In this document: piece after piece, positions 1 to 8,169 of the stretch
Numbering within the stretch: the stretch's first letter is position 1
How the letters are laid out: each line of letters opens with the position of its first letter
Origin: Promethearchaeota archaeon
Lineage (GTDB): Archaea; Asgardarchaeota; Lokiarchaeia; Sigynarchaeales; SOKP01
DNA length: 29,311 bases
Direction of reading: 5' to 3'
NCBI GenBank assembly: GCA_019057775.1
Contig: JAHLWT010000193.1
Coordinates: 1 to 29,311 of the forward strand
Made by a program: the position numbers and the translations under genes
Notes under the pieces: model-generated
Told to the model about the DNA's origin: nothing
The model's database searches: none
The model's input: only the letters and a program-made list of their open reading frames with translations

Positions 1-1886
1 TCGATAGCCTTATCGTAACGGATATAGACAACGTTTATCCCGATGACTTTACCCTCTCTATTCTTGATGGAACCAATTACACCCATGATGGAGATACCAT
101 TACACCTGCATTAGATTTCTCGGGAGGTTTAACCGTTCCTGTTATGGTTAATGATGGTACAGATAATAGTAACACATTTTACTTGGTAGTAACTGTCAAT
201 AAAGTCAACGATCCACCATTATTATTCAGAGTAGGAAAACAAGCAACTAAAGAAGAAACTCCTTTAACTGTCACGGTTATCTTTACAGATCCAGATATAT
301 TAGACACCCATACAATTGTTGTAGTTTCTGATGAAGACAGTGTTAAAGTAGAAAACTTAAGTGGAAATACTTCTGGATCAACATATGAGTTAGTACCAAT
401 GTTAAATTTTTCAGGAATTGCAAATATTACAGTAACGGTTACAGATAATAGTGGTGCTCAAAATAATTCAGATTCTGAAACTTACGTTTTAACTGTAACA
501 AATGATAACGATCCTCCAATTTTAATTAAAGTTGGAGATCAATCGACTTTAGAAGAGACAACAAAACAATTAACTGTTCTGTTTAGTGACGTAGATACTT
601 TTGATACACACACAATTATCATATATTCCAATGAAAACAGTGTTTCTATTGAAAACTTAAGTGGAAATACTTCTGGATCAACATATGATTTGGTTCCAAA
701 TAAGGACTTTTTTGGTACAGCAAATATTACAGTTGTTGTAAAAGATAGTATAGGCGCTTCTGATAGTGAAATATTTTTATTAACGGTTTTACCTGTTAAT
801 GATCCTCCGGTTATCACAGGCCAGGCTTTATTGAGCACTCTGGAAGAAACTGATCTGGTGATAACTCTCGATATCCTTATCGTAACGGATATAGACAACG
901 TTTATCCTGATGACTTCACCCTCTCTATCCTTGATGGAGCTAATTATACCCATAATGGAAATTCCATTACACCTGCATTAGATTTTACAGGAGATTTAAC
1001 CGTTCCTGTTATGGTTAATGACGGTACAGATAACAGTAATACCTTTAATCTGCTTGTCGCAATTACAGGAGTAAATGATCCGCCTGTGATCATTGGACAG
1101 AAAACCATCTCCATAAATGAAGAAGCACAGTTTGTGTTTCAACTTGATAGTTTAATTGTTTCAGATGTTGACAATATCTATCCAAATGATTTTACAGCTT
1201 CTATTGTTGGTGGTGAAAATTATTCTGTTAATGGCGATACAATATCCCCGGATGTGAATTTTTATGGTGATCTGACAATTTCTGTATCTGTTTTTGATGG
1301 GGTTGATAACAGTAACAATTTCGATCTAATAATTAATGTTATTAATATCAATGATCCTCCAGAATTTGTTACAGATCCTGATACAATTGCATATGTTTAT
1401 TCTACATATACCTATTATATAATAGCATTAGATCCTGATATTGATAGTTTATCGTTTTCTTCAAATAACCTTCCTGTTTGGTTGGTTTTAATTGACAATA
1501 ACAATGGTACAGCAACATTAACAGGGGTACCACAACAAGAAAATATTGGCTCAGATCAAGTTGAGATATTATTAACTGATTCTAATATCAGTACGCCTAT
1601 ATCACAAACCTTCACAATTAAAATAAGTGAAAACACAGGGATAAACTCTCAGTCAGGACTAGACGATCATCTTATCAAAATATACCCAAATCCTGCAAAT
1701 GATATTCTATATATTCATTATGACAAGGATTTTGTTATGGAAGTGTATGATTTATTAGGTAAGAAGCTAATGACCTCAGAAATTGCAGAAACAAATATTT
1801 CAAACCTTATAAGTGGCATGTACCTTATTGTCGTAAAGGACAGAAAAGGATTACTGCTAAGAAGAGAAAAAATTGTAGTTGAATAG
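1..1886 (+). CDS. Cadherin-like repeat protein with T9SS C-terminal sorting domain (5'-truncated by window edge)
   Basis: The reading frame is open from base 3, so the gene begins before the window; the ATG at 144 is internal. The visible ~628 residues hold five tandem beta-sandwich repeats of ~90-100 aa, each ending in a VNDPP or NDNDPP-like linker typical of bacterial tandem-95/cadherin-like domains (the first is partial). A putative Ig (He_PIG-type) domain follows, with the motif PVWLVLIDNNNGTATLTGVP. The last ~75 residues are a type A T9SS sorting domain: YPNPANDILYI, then VYDLLGKKL, then GMYLIVV. The protein is therefore expected to cross the outer membrane through the type IX system and stay at the surface or be released, probably as an adhesin or structural protein. 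Repeats 1, 4 and 5 form one subtype and 2 and 3 another. It is the only clearly non-island gene, on the opposite strand to the cargo. Confidence 0.93.
   Translation, partial: DSLIVTDIDNVYPDDFTLSILDGTNYTHDGDTITPALDFSGGLTVPVMVNDGTDNSNTFYLVVTVNKVNDPPLLFRVGKQATKEETPLTVTVIFTDPDILDTHTIVVVSDEDSVKVENLSGNTSGSTYELVPMLNFSGIANITVTVTDNSGAQNNSDSETYVLTVTNDNDPPILIKVGDQSTLEETTKQLTVLFSDVDTFDTHTIIIYSNENSVSIENLSGNTSGSTYDLVPNKDFFGTANITVVVKDSIGASDSEIFLLTVLPVNDPPVITGQALLSTLEETDLVITLDILIVTDIDNVYPDDFTLSILDGANYTHNGNSITPALDFTGDLTVPVMVNDGTDNSNTFNLLVAITGVNDPPVIIGQKTISINEEAQFVFQLDSLIVSDVDNIYPNDFTASIVGGENYSVNGDTISPDVNFYGDLTISVSVFDGVDNSNNFDLIINVININDPPEFVTDPDTIAYVYSTYTYYIIALDPDIDSLSFSSNNLPVWLVLIDNNNGTATLTGVPQQENIGSDQVEILLTDSNISTPISQTFTIKISENTGINSQSGLDDHLIKIYPNPANDILYIHYDKDFVMEVYDLLGKKLMTSEIAETNISNLISGMYLIVVKDRKGLLLRREKIVVE
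9..1042 (+). repeat. Near-identical DNA repeats inside the cadherin-like gene
   Basis: The stretch from 9 to about 175 recurs at 876 to about 1042 (offset 867) with only scattered, mostly third-position differences. A second pair, 351-387 and 651-687 (offset 300), is identical over about 37 bases. These are coding repeats that can recombine to change the number of protein domains. Confidence 0.85.
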
Positions 1887-2005
1887 AAAATAAATTCCAG
1901 AAGCCAGATACTTATTCGAATACCATAAAATATATCATTATAATATGTGGCGATATATTGCTGCATATAACTAATAGTTCGAATCCCTCTGAAAGCTTCC
2001 CTTAT

Positions 2006-2780
2006 TTAGGGTTTGCTGATTTTTTCATGCCGATACCGCTCTTTTATTGCCGACCGGGATCCAATCGTATACAACTGCCGAAAAAAAACTGTTTTTAAAC
2101 GCTTCATCGCAGAAAAAGCCAAAAAATAACCGTACTCTACGGTCACCTTCATCAGTTTGGTCAGGTTCATAATGAATAAGATGGTTGATATCCATGATTC
2201 AGATGTATCTTTTCTCTTGGCTCTGATCTGATCAAGGTTGTAACCATTCTTACCCTGTCCGAACTTCCCCTCAACGTGGTTGGGCATATTCTGTTCTTTC
2301 CTAGTTTTATACTTCTGATATCCTGTTAACTTCTGCTTTGGTGGCCTTCCCAGCGTTTTACCCACGATTCTTATACCCATACTTTTTAGGAAATTCCGGT
2401 TTTCACGCGTCAGGTACTTTCTGTCACCAAGAAGCAATTCGGGATAACATCCGTACAATTGTTTAAAATCTTCAACCTGTTTTTCCAGATCACCACCCTC
2501 ATCGTAATTGTCCCAACCAATATGGTTGCAGCGGACAAAACCATCTACCTCGCTGATATTAATCTTAGCTCCAAACTCCACATTCGCCCTGTCTTTGCCC
2601 CTAACCATCGGGCGGACATGGGGCTGATATATATTCACAATCCGGTCACTGCACTTGTGTGCCTTGTTGCGGTAACATATACATCTGCTGATTGTAAAGC
2701 TGCTGAAGTACCCAGTAAATCTTCTGATTCCGATGTTTCAGCGGGAACTCTTTACTGGCAGTTATTGTTTTCAAAAATAA
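2006..2780 (-). pseudogene. IS5-type DDE transposase, frameshifted and N-terminally truncated
   Basis: The C-terminal ~210 codons (2638 down to 2006) read as a Bacteroidota IS5-like transposase. Visible motifs are YQPHVRPMVRGKD, GDRKYLTRENRNF (a candidate catalytic Asp) and HVEGKFGQGKNGY (a candidate catalytic Glu). Upstream the homology changes frame. Codons ending at 2676 read QLYNQQMYM, then one extra base at 2675 shifts the frame, and from 2674 it continues as YRNKAHKCSDRIV straight into the main fragment. Removing that base would restore QQMYMYRNKAHKC, a sensible transposase sequence. Further upstream the sequence stops looking like a transposase at about 2780, so the first part (including the first catalytic Asp) is missing. 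I could not identify terminal inverted repeats. The element is inactive and probably marks rearrangement at the left edge of the island. Confidence 0.75.
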
Positions 2781-2897
2781 ATAATCTATGATAAATATCG
2801 AATGATCAAGTTCCAGGAAATAGATTCTAAAGCGTGGGGGAGAGAATTCTAAAATGTTTATTCCATAAGGGTCTTTGAAAAAGGAAAAAAGAACTTG

Positions 2898-2917
2898 CAC
2901 ACAATTTGCACGCAAAT
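2898..2917 (+). repeat. Direct repeat at left island end, putative integrase arm-type site
   Basis: The 20 bases cacacaatttgcacgcaaat match 29022-29041 at 19 of 20 positions in the same orientation. The second copy lies ~100 bp upstream of the integrase start. The sequence is two tandem ttgcac(a/g)caa-like half sites, and a further half site, atttgcacacac, is at 28961-28972. Paired sites of this kind at the two ends of an element are expected for arm-type binding of a tyrosine integrase; that role is inferred. Confidence 0.5.
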
Positions 2918-2957
2918 TCTTTTTTCACTATTACTTATTAAATAGTATATGATTTCA

Positions 2958-2982
2958 GTTCGATTCCGTTAGGGGATTGAAC
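2958..2982. other. 10-bp hairpin with tRNA T-loop-like sequence
   Basis: gttcgattcc and gggattgaac pair over 10 bp (two or three G-U pairs) around the loop gttag. The left arm resembles a tRNA T-loop (gttcgatt), but no acceptor or anticodon arm surrounds it. It could be a relic of an attachment site or simply a hairpin in the 164-bp gap. It lacks a T-run on either strand, so it is not a convincing terminator. Confidence 0.35.
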
Positions 2983-3079
2983 TTGCTTATATAATGCCGT
3001 GAAAATCAGATAGAGTTTGTATAATTCAATAAAAAGTTGATGGAATAAATGATATTAAAGTGATTTCCGCCGGATTATT

Positions 3080-4498
3080 TTATAAATCTAAATGTTTATG
3101 CATTTCTTGGGCATTATTTCTTATTTGGACACAAATATTTTCCAATCTTTTATCAGTAAGTGAGTTTAAATATAATTGAATATTATTAGGCTCTGTTATA
3201 TTTCTAATCTCATTTATAAGGGCATTTTTTCTAATGGCTCTCCAATCAGTAATTGTTACTATATCAAGATTTCTTTTTAATATTTCTCCTATTTGATCGA
3301 AATATTCTAATCTAATATTGGGTGCTTTCTTGATTAAAAAAGAAAGAGGGATTACTTGAATAATCTCTTCAAGTGATATTAATCCACTATTTATTGCAGC
3401 TTCAAAACCCGAACTACTTGATAGTAGGTCAACAACTCCACTTGAAAAATACTGGACGATTGTTTTTGCTAGCTCGTTTTTAAAAAATGCCGATTCACCT
3501 TTTTCTTCCTTTGGATCTATGATTTCAATACTTTTAGAAGCTATTGTGAAGATAAATAATAACATATTTGAGTTATCCTTTTGAATGGATTTCATTTTTA
3601 ATAATAAATCATTCCCATTCTCTATATGAGGATCTTCAATCCTTACTAGGTAGTGTGTAAAAATAACTGAATCAAATCCTGGAAAATTATGACTTTTCCC
3701 TGGTCTTACAGCAAATATTGGGAGTGAGTACAAATACTTCTTCACATTTGGATCGACGTTTTTCCCTATAATCCAATAGCAATTTTGTTTCCCTTTGGAA
3801 ATAATTGTCTTTAAAATATTTGTAGGATCAAATCTTTCAGCGAACTTCCTTTTTAGAAAGTCTTTAAATCTAAGTAATTGACTTAACTGCTTTTGCTTAT
3901 TAAATAATTCAACAGTTGGTATTATCCCACTAATGAACTTTTTTATTCTAATTTTCCATCTATTCCCAATTATTCCTCTTTCAAACGCCAGCGCGTTTAA
4001 AAAATCATTCTCACTTTCAGTTGACGATCGAAACGTATATTGAGATAAAGTGCTTTTTAATTGCCCATGAATAGACTCTTTAAGACCAACATCATCTAAA
4101 TTTGAATATATTTCATAGAATATTGAGGCACGTAAAGCATTTTGTTTATCTGTATTAGAAGGATATCTGATTTTAAATATATCCTTTGAAGCAATTTCAA
4201 TTATGTTAATGATATCTGTATCTTGATGCTTTGAGTAAACTATCGTCTCAAATTGTTTTTTATATTTTCCAGCAAATGAACGACAGATATTTAAATTTTT
4301 CTTAAAAAGGTTTTTTCTTTTATTTTCCCTTATTAATTCTTTTATAAAATCATTTAGATTCGTTATTATAAAGATCAATGAAAGCTCAAGGACTAAAAGA
4401 AATATTTTTATATCTTTTTTATCATCCTTTAAAAAAGTAATGCTAATAGTTAATCCCAATATTATAATAGCTAAGAAGAATCTTAAACATTTATTCAT
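3080..4498 (-). CDS. Membrane-anchored protein of unknown function
   Basis: A 472-aa protein I do not recognise. The N-terminus has two hydrophobic helices, residues ~5-23 (FFLAIIILGLTISITFL) and ~32-48 (IFLLVLELSLIFIITNL), separated by a short charged loop. This suggests a hairpin anchor in the inner membrane with both termini in the cytoplasm. A basic segment follows (RENKRKNLFKKN), then about 400 mostly soluble residues with no signature I can assign. It is the last gene of the minus-strand cargo, 72 bp after the transglutaminase-like gene, and very AT-rich like its neighbours. Its place among defence-type genes makes a membrane-acting effector possible, but nothing in the sequence proves this. 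The ATG at 4498 gives a start directly before the first helix, which is sensible. Confidence 0.75.
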   Translation of the reverse strand: MNKCLRFFLAIIILGLTISITFLKDDKKDIKIFLLVLELSLIFIITNLNDFIKELIRENKRKNLFKKNLNICRSFAGKYKKQFETIVYSKHQDTDIINIIEIASKDIFKIRYPSNTDKQNALRASIFYEIYSNLDDVGLKESIHGQLKSTLSQYTFRSSTESENDFLNALAFERGIIGNRWKIRIKKFISGIIPTVELFNKQKQLSQLLRFKDFLKRKFAERFDPTNILKTIISKGKQNCYWIIGKNVDPNVKKYLYSLPIFAVRPGKSHNFPGFDSVIFTHYLVRIEDPHIENGNDLLLKMKSIQKDNSNMLLFIFTIASKSIEIIDPKEEKGESAFFKNELAKTIVQYFSSGVVDLLSSSSGFEAAINSGLISLEEIIQVIPLSFLIKKAPNIRLEYFDQIGEILKRNLDIVTITDWRAIRKNALINEIRNITEPNNIQLYLNSLTDKRLENICVQIRNNAQEMHKHLDL

Positions 4499-4570
4499 GT
4501 TTTAGTTTATTAAATTATACTTAAAAGTGGAAATTCATCTCACTATCATACCAACTTATATTTAGAACAA

Positions 4571-5083
4571 TTACAATTTAGCATACTCAAAATACTCTTG
4601 ATACCCTTTTTTAAAGAGAAAGAAAGGAACTAATACCGTGTATTGAGAGAATTTTTTTAACTCATAATGTTTATATACCTTTCTGATGAATGCTAAAGGA
4701 ATTTTTACACCTATATAAATGTCATATTGAAGAGTATTATTTTCTAAAGTAAAATCATAGACCTTACGGCATTTATTTGTATTAAAAGCATGTACAAGAA
4801 ACTCCTCAGGATTTTTAGAAAATGCGAACCCTTCAAAGTATATATACCTTTTTACAAAGGCTCTTGATATTCTAAAAGTATTATTATAACAAGCACTTTT
4901 AGATATTCTAATTCGTGGATCAGGCAAACTACGAATAATCTTTCTACCGCTGAAAAGTTTTGCCTTAATTTTAAACCAATTCCAAAATTCATCTTTGTAT
5001 TCTTCTGGAACATTCAATTTTTGCTCAGAAGTACCCTTTAAATAATTTCTGAATTTATCAATATATTCTTCTAAGGCTAGCAT
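4571..5083 (-). CDS. Transglutaminase/papain-like fold protein with Cys-His-Asp pattern (unknown function)
   Basis: A 170-aa protein. The middle follows a pattern I recognise from small uncharacterised bacterial and phage proteins: a Cys followed by N (ACYNNTFR, Cys65), a YxEGFAF strand (Glu84-Gly85), an HAF motif (His98) and a D-x-T motif (VYDFTL, Asp110), then IYIGVKIP. The order Cys65-His98-Asp110 and the strand spacing resemble a transglutaminase/papain-like catalytic core, so cysteine-peptidase or amidase chemistry is possible; no substrate can be named. It lies 45 bp after the DUF6508 gene and 72 bp before the membrane-protein gene, probably in one transcript. The N-terminal ~55 residues are charged and look like a separate helical extension. 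Confidence 0.6.
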   Translation of the reverse strand: MLALEEYIDKFRNYLKGTSEQKLNVPEEYKDEFWNWFKIKAKLFSGRKIIRSLPDPRIRISKSACYNNTFRISRAFVKRYIYFEGFAFSKNPEEFLVHAFNTNKCRKVYDFTLENNTLQYDIYIGVKIPLAFIRKVYKHYELKKFSQYTVLVPFFLFKKGYQEYFEYAKL

Positions 5084-5128
5084 AGGGGTTATTGGGTTAG
5101 TAATACTCTTTTGAAAAGTTTTAATATC

Positions 5129-5557
5129 TCATTTTTTTTCAATATTTTTCTTTAGCTCTATTAATATTATTTCTATTGTTCTATCTTCAAATTTACTAAT
5201 TAAAAAGCCCTCATTAAATCGATCTGCTCTTATAAAAGTTGTTAAAATTTTCAATAACGTAATGGTGTCTTGTTTTTCATAATTTCCTTTTTCAATAATA
5301 GCTTTTCCATCAGTCCAGTCTGACCAATTAAAGATTACAACTAAATTTAGTTCGTACATTAAATCGATAAATTCATCAACAAGTTTACTCGGTACTAAAA
5401 ATGGAAATTGGGTAATGCCATCTGAATCTTTTTCAAATTGATTGAATTCTCCAAAATCTTCACTTGATTCAATTCGAGGTATCATATCGAATAGTCTCTT
5501 CCAATCCGTAATAGATAATTTCTCTATATGTTTTTGTAATTCTATTAATTCAAACAT
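5129..5557 (-). CDS. DUF6508-like protein
   Basis: A 142-aa protein. The second half fits the DUF6508 pattern as I remember it: a short hydrophobic helix around PSKLVDEFIDLMYELNLV, then an FNWSDW motif, then LLKILTTFIRADRFNEGFL with the R-x-DRF-x-EG core, and a C-terminal helix (IIEIILIELKK-like). The function of this family is not known to me; members are scattered among mobile and defence-rich regions. The preceding MBL gene ends 175 bp upstream, separated by the inverted-repeat segment at 5592-5700, so this gene may have its own promoter. The next gene follows after 45 bp. Confidence 0.65.
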   Translation of the reverse strand: MFELIELQKHIEKLSITDWKRLFDMIPRIESSEDFGEFNQFEKDSDGITQFPFLVPSKLVDEFIDLMYELNLVVIFNWSDWTDGKAIIEKGNYEKQDTITLLKILTTFIRADRFNEGFLISKFEDRTIEIILIELKKNIEKK

Positions 5558-5591
5558 TATTAGTTTTTCTTATGCTTGCTGGTAACGATTT

Positions 5592-5700
5592 AGGCTAAAA
5601 ATAGCCGGGCAGTTTTACCCACTTTCTTAGCAAATCGCATAATCATTTATTTCTTGTAATTAGGTTTATATTAACACTTTAGCCCGATTGTTTTTAGCCT
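5592..5700. repeat. Imperfect inverted repeat in the MBL/DUF6508 gap
   Basis: aggctaaaaatagccgggc (5592-5610) and gcccgattgtttttagcct (5682-5700) are complementary at 16 of 19 positions across a 71-base spacer. The left arm itself folds as ggcta-aaaa-tagcc. The segment starts just after gctggtaacg (5579-5588) and resembles the small noncoding repeats common between Bacteroidota genes, but I see no second copy in the window. It could act as a processing or termination structure between the two genes. Confidence 0.5.
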
Positions 5701-5732
5701 TTATTAGGGGCTGATATTCATTCACTTCATTG

Positions 5733-7034
5733 TTATATTTGTCTTGTTTCTCCATCTTTAAATTCAATAACCGGATAATTGAAAATACTGTTATATTGAT
5801 CTCCCGAAAATGTATGAATAGGTACAATATTTTTAGGTTGTATGGCATTAACAAATTCTTTCAGAGTGGGAATGTCAGCATGTCCACTGGTGTGAATTTT
5901 GTGGATTGTGAAACCTCTATTCTTTAAATAATCAATAAACCTTTTTGTATAAGATTTTTTCAGATATCCTTCCCATAAAGAATAAATCAAATTTCCTCCA
6001 TCAATTCCTGGCATTCTTTCAAGTTCAAATCTCAATGAAGGTCTAATACAAAAGACATACTTTCCGGGATCTTTACTAATATCAGCCCTTGTTATTTTAT
6101 ACTTCTTGAAACGATATATCAAATCCTTATGTTGAGTTTTTAGCATCCTGCCTGTCAGAAAGTATGGGAAAATAACTTGTATATTCTTGAAGCTATCGGA
6201 AGGATGTTGAATCCTGGCAAACCTTGAAGATTCCTTTAAAATACTTGCTATATAAGGATCAATAACAAATATCTTGTTCGCTGAATTGCATGCTTTGTAA
6301 ATACTAACTAAGCGATCAATATTTTGTCCTGATGTATAAACCAGATTTATTTTATCCTCTTTAAAATACTTTTCAAATTCGGTCTGTATATCAAATTCTG
6401 TTTTTTCTCGTCCGGTACTTCGTCCAATCATGGTCCCTTCCAATATGAGATAATCTACATTTTTTGGAGCATTTCGGAGAAACCACTTGTACGCCTCAGT
6501 TTTCCTTCCATGTCCCCGAAAATCACCTGAATAAAAGAGTCTCTTTCCATTACTCTCAACTAAAAAAGCATACGAGTCAAATGCAGAATGGTCCATCCAA
6601 TATGGTGTAATCGTTAAATCTCCGATATTGAAGGGTTGGTTTTTCTCAAAAAAAGTATGATTTTTAAATAACGGATATTTGTTTACAAACAGGTTTGCTG
6701 TATTGATAATTTGATAAGCAGCTTCCCCAAGGTAATATTTCAAATTTTCATGAAGATAGTTGACAAATCCATAATGGTCCTGGTGAGGGTGGGAGATAAG
6801 GATTCCGTCAATTAATTTTCTTGAATTTTTATAAATCCCCTTTATATCTGGCAGTATCCCTTTTTCTCTGAGTTCTTTTGTGGAAAGATCTTTATACTTT
6901 TTGAAATCAAATTCGCTTCCATCTGATTCGACCAATGGCATCCCAAAATCAATGAGAATTCTTGTGTTTTCAGTCCAGATTTCAACACAAGAGCCACCTA
7001 TTTCTTTAGTACCTCTATGGACTTTTAATTTCAT
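5733..7034 (-). CDS. Metallo-beta-lactamase fold hydrolase, RNase J/beta-CASP-like
   Basis: A 433-aa protein with a metal-binding MBL core. Residues 81-87 read SHPHQDH (the HxHxDH motif: His82, His84, Asp86, His87), His149 lies in MDHSAFDSY, and Asp171 in YSGDFRGHGR. The C-terminal part has HTSGHA (381-386) and IHTFSGDQ (406-413), as in RNase J and other beta-CASP nucleases; the region between (residues ~205-370) would be the CASP insert. The family acts on nucleic acids, mostly RNA, with two zinc ions, so a cytoplasmic nuclease is likely, though its substrate is unknown. Its start overlaps the stop of the upstream PD-(D/E)XK-like gene by 4 bp (ATGA), so the two are translationally coupled and probably act together. 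It is shorter than housekeeping RNase J (~550 aa) and lacks that enzyme's C-terminal domain. Confidence 0.85.
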   Translation of the reverse strand: MKLKVHRGTKEIGGSCVEIWTENTRILIDFGMPLVESDGSEFDFKKYKDLSTKELREKGILPDIKGIYKNSRKLIDGILISHPHQDHYGFVNYLHENLKYYLGEAAYQIINTANLFVNKYPLFKNHTFFEKNQPFNIGDLTITPYWMDHSAFDSYAFLVESNGKRLFYSGDFRGHGRKTEAYKWFLRNAPKNVDYLILEGTMIGRSTGREKTEFDIQTEFEKYFKEDKINLVYTSGQNIDRLVSIYKACNSANKIFVIDPYIASILKESSRFARIQHPSDSFKNIQVIFPYFLTGRMLKTQHKDLIYRFKKYKITRADISKDPGKYVFCIRPSLRFELERMPGIDGGNLIYSLWEGYLKKSYTKRFIDYLKNRGFTIHKIHTSGHADIPTLKEFVNAIQPKNIVPIHTFSGDQYNSIFNYPVIEFKDGETRQI

Positions 7035-7978
7035 CCGATTTGTGAAAGGAATCTTTTATTAAAGCTCTGTAAATCAAATACATTTTCTTTATACAATGCA
7101 TATCCTGTGAAGTTAGCGGTGAGGAACCTTACCTCACTAGAAGGTAACAATTTCAATTCGTTCACCAATTGTTTGCTGGCTGGGTCATGGTCTGATAATA
7201 AATATCCTATGTTAATTGCATCGCTGAATTTTGTTACTTCATTCTTGTTTTCTGATTTATCCAGACAAGGGATTAATCCTAGTAATCTTTTCTGTTTTAG
7301 TAGTTCAAGCATTTCTATCTTAAAATTAATCAATGTACTTTGATTTGATATGAAATTTACAATGTCTTGATGGTGTTTATGTAATCCAGCGGTTCCTTTA
7401 ATTGCTTTTTCACCATATTTCATTTCAATAATCATCAATTTTGGCAAGTATCCTTTTTGTAATTTACGGATAGATGATTCAGATTGCCATTCAACAGCAA
7501 TAAAATCGAATCTTGATTTTGCAAATGCATATTCAATATCTATTATAAAATAATCAGTCCCTTTAGCAATACTTGAATAATTATTAGTCCGTACAACGAG
7601 TTGCTGGAATTCTTTTTCCTCATTTTTTTTATTTGCATAGTATTTGTCCATTGCTTTTTTGGCAAATGGAAAATACTCTTCCCAATCCGGGTTAAATATT
7701 TTCAAGCTATCTACAAGAAAAATTCTTTTTTGGCTTGAAGCAGATGATAAATACTTTAAATCAAAATAGAAATTATAGTCTTGCTGATATACCTGAGTAA
7801 TTTTTAATATATTTCCTCCCCGGTAATATATATTAATGTAATTCTCTCTAATCTCAATATCAAGTGTATGATCAGAGTGAATATTTTCAAGTAGCCCTTT
7901 CAGCCTACTTGCACTATTTACAAAGTCTGCAAGAAAATTGGGACTTAAACCTCTCATTTTTTTTGACTTTGCACACAT
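7031..7978 (-). CDS. Predicted PD-(D/E)XK-like nuclease, partner of the MBL hydrolase
   Basis: A 315-aa protein with no family name I can give. Its middle looks like a PD-(D/E)XK core: IDIEYAF (Glu149), RFDFIAVEW (Asp158), then LMIIEMKYGEKAI with E-x-K at Glu185/Lys187, followed by GTAGLHKHHQD. The E-M-K-Y-G segment after a hydrophobic strand is the strongest sign. The first ~130 residues (with an IYYRGGNILKI strand) are unlike anything I know and may sense a ligand or bind a partner. It overlaps the MBL gene by 4 bp (ATGA), indicating a two-gene unit. It follows the 41-aa ORF after a 55-bp gap and is AT-rich like the rest of the cargo. Nuclease activity is an inference from the motif. Confidence 0.65.
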   Translation of the reverse strand: MCAKSKKMRGLSPNFLADFVNSASRLKGLLENIHSDHTLDIEIRENYINIYYRGGNILKITQVYQQDYNFYFDLKYLSSASSQKRIFLVDSLKIFNPDWEEYFPFAKKAMDKYYANKKNEEKEFQQLVVRTNNYSSIAKGTDYFIIDIEYAFAKSRFDFIAVEWQSESSIRKLQKGYLPKLMIIEMKYGEKAIKGTAGLHKHHQDIVNFISNQSTLINFKIEMLELLKQKRLLGLIPCLDKSENKNEVTKFSDAINIGYLLSDHDPASKQLVNELKLLPSSEVRFLTANFTGYALYKENVFDLQSFNKRFLSQIG

Positions 7979-8033
7979 AATTTGAAAGTTTAATTATTAA
8001 CGAATAAATAGTATTTTTCTAATAAATAATTAC

Positions 8034-8159
8034 CTATGAATTCCGCAACTTTATGTAGCCATTTTCAACCTCCTCAAAAAGGTGATTTCCCCAAAGACCA
8101 ATAAACCTTCCTTCTTTTGTTGAAATCCTGAAGTTTTTATCTTTTAATGGGTTACTCAT
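8034..8159 (-). CDS. Short ORF, 41 aa, downstream of the agmatine-deiminase-like gene
   Basis: An ATG at 8159, ten bases after the upstream stop, opens 41 codons ending in TAG at 8034-8036. The peptide has a balanced composition (for example KEGRFIGLWGNHLFEEVENG) with a plausible beta-strand pattern and no membrane segment. No Shine-Dalgarno motif is seen, which is common in Bacteroidota. I do not recognise it. It could be a small regulatory or accessory protein of the operon, or the relic of a longer gene. Without it the gap would be 191 bp, unusually long for this cargo. Confidence 0.4.
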   Translation of the reverse strand: MSNPLKDKNFRISTKEGRFIGLWGNHLFEEVENGYIKLRNS

Positions 8160-8169
8160 AATTAATGAA

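Noticed and set aside
1975..1995. tRNA-like 'agttcgaatccctctgaaag' as left attachment site
   Set aside because: Only ten bases (agttcgaatc) match the right-end tRNA-Pro fragment. The following bases differ, the T-stem cannot pair, and a true left site would repeat the full 3' half.
2459..2791. 110-aa plus-strand ORF
   Set aside because: It is antisense to the transposase relic and shows no family-like pattern.
2646..2915. 89-aa minus-strand ORF as an independent gene
   Set aside because: Its C-terminal part is the out-of-frame continuation of the transposase, and its N-terminal part runs through the integrase-site repeat. It was folded into the pseudogene.
5666..5854. 62-aa minus-strand ORF
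   Set aside because: It overlaps the end of the MBL gene in another frame and runs into the inverted repeat; no independent support.
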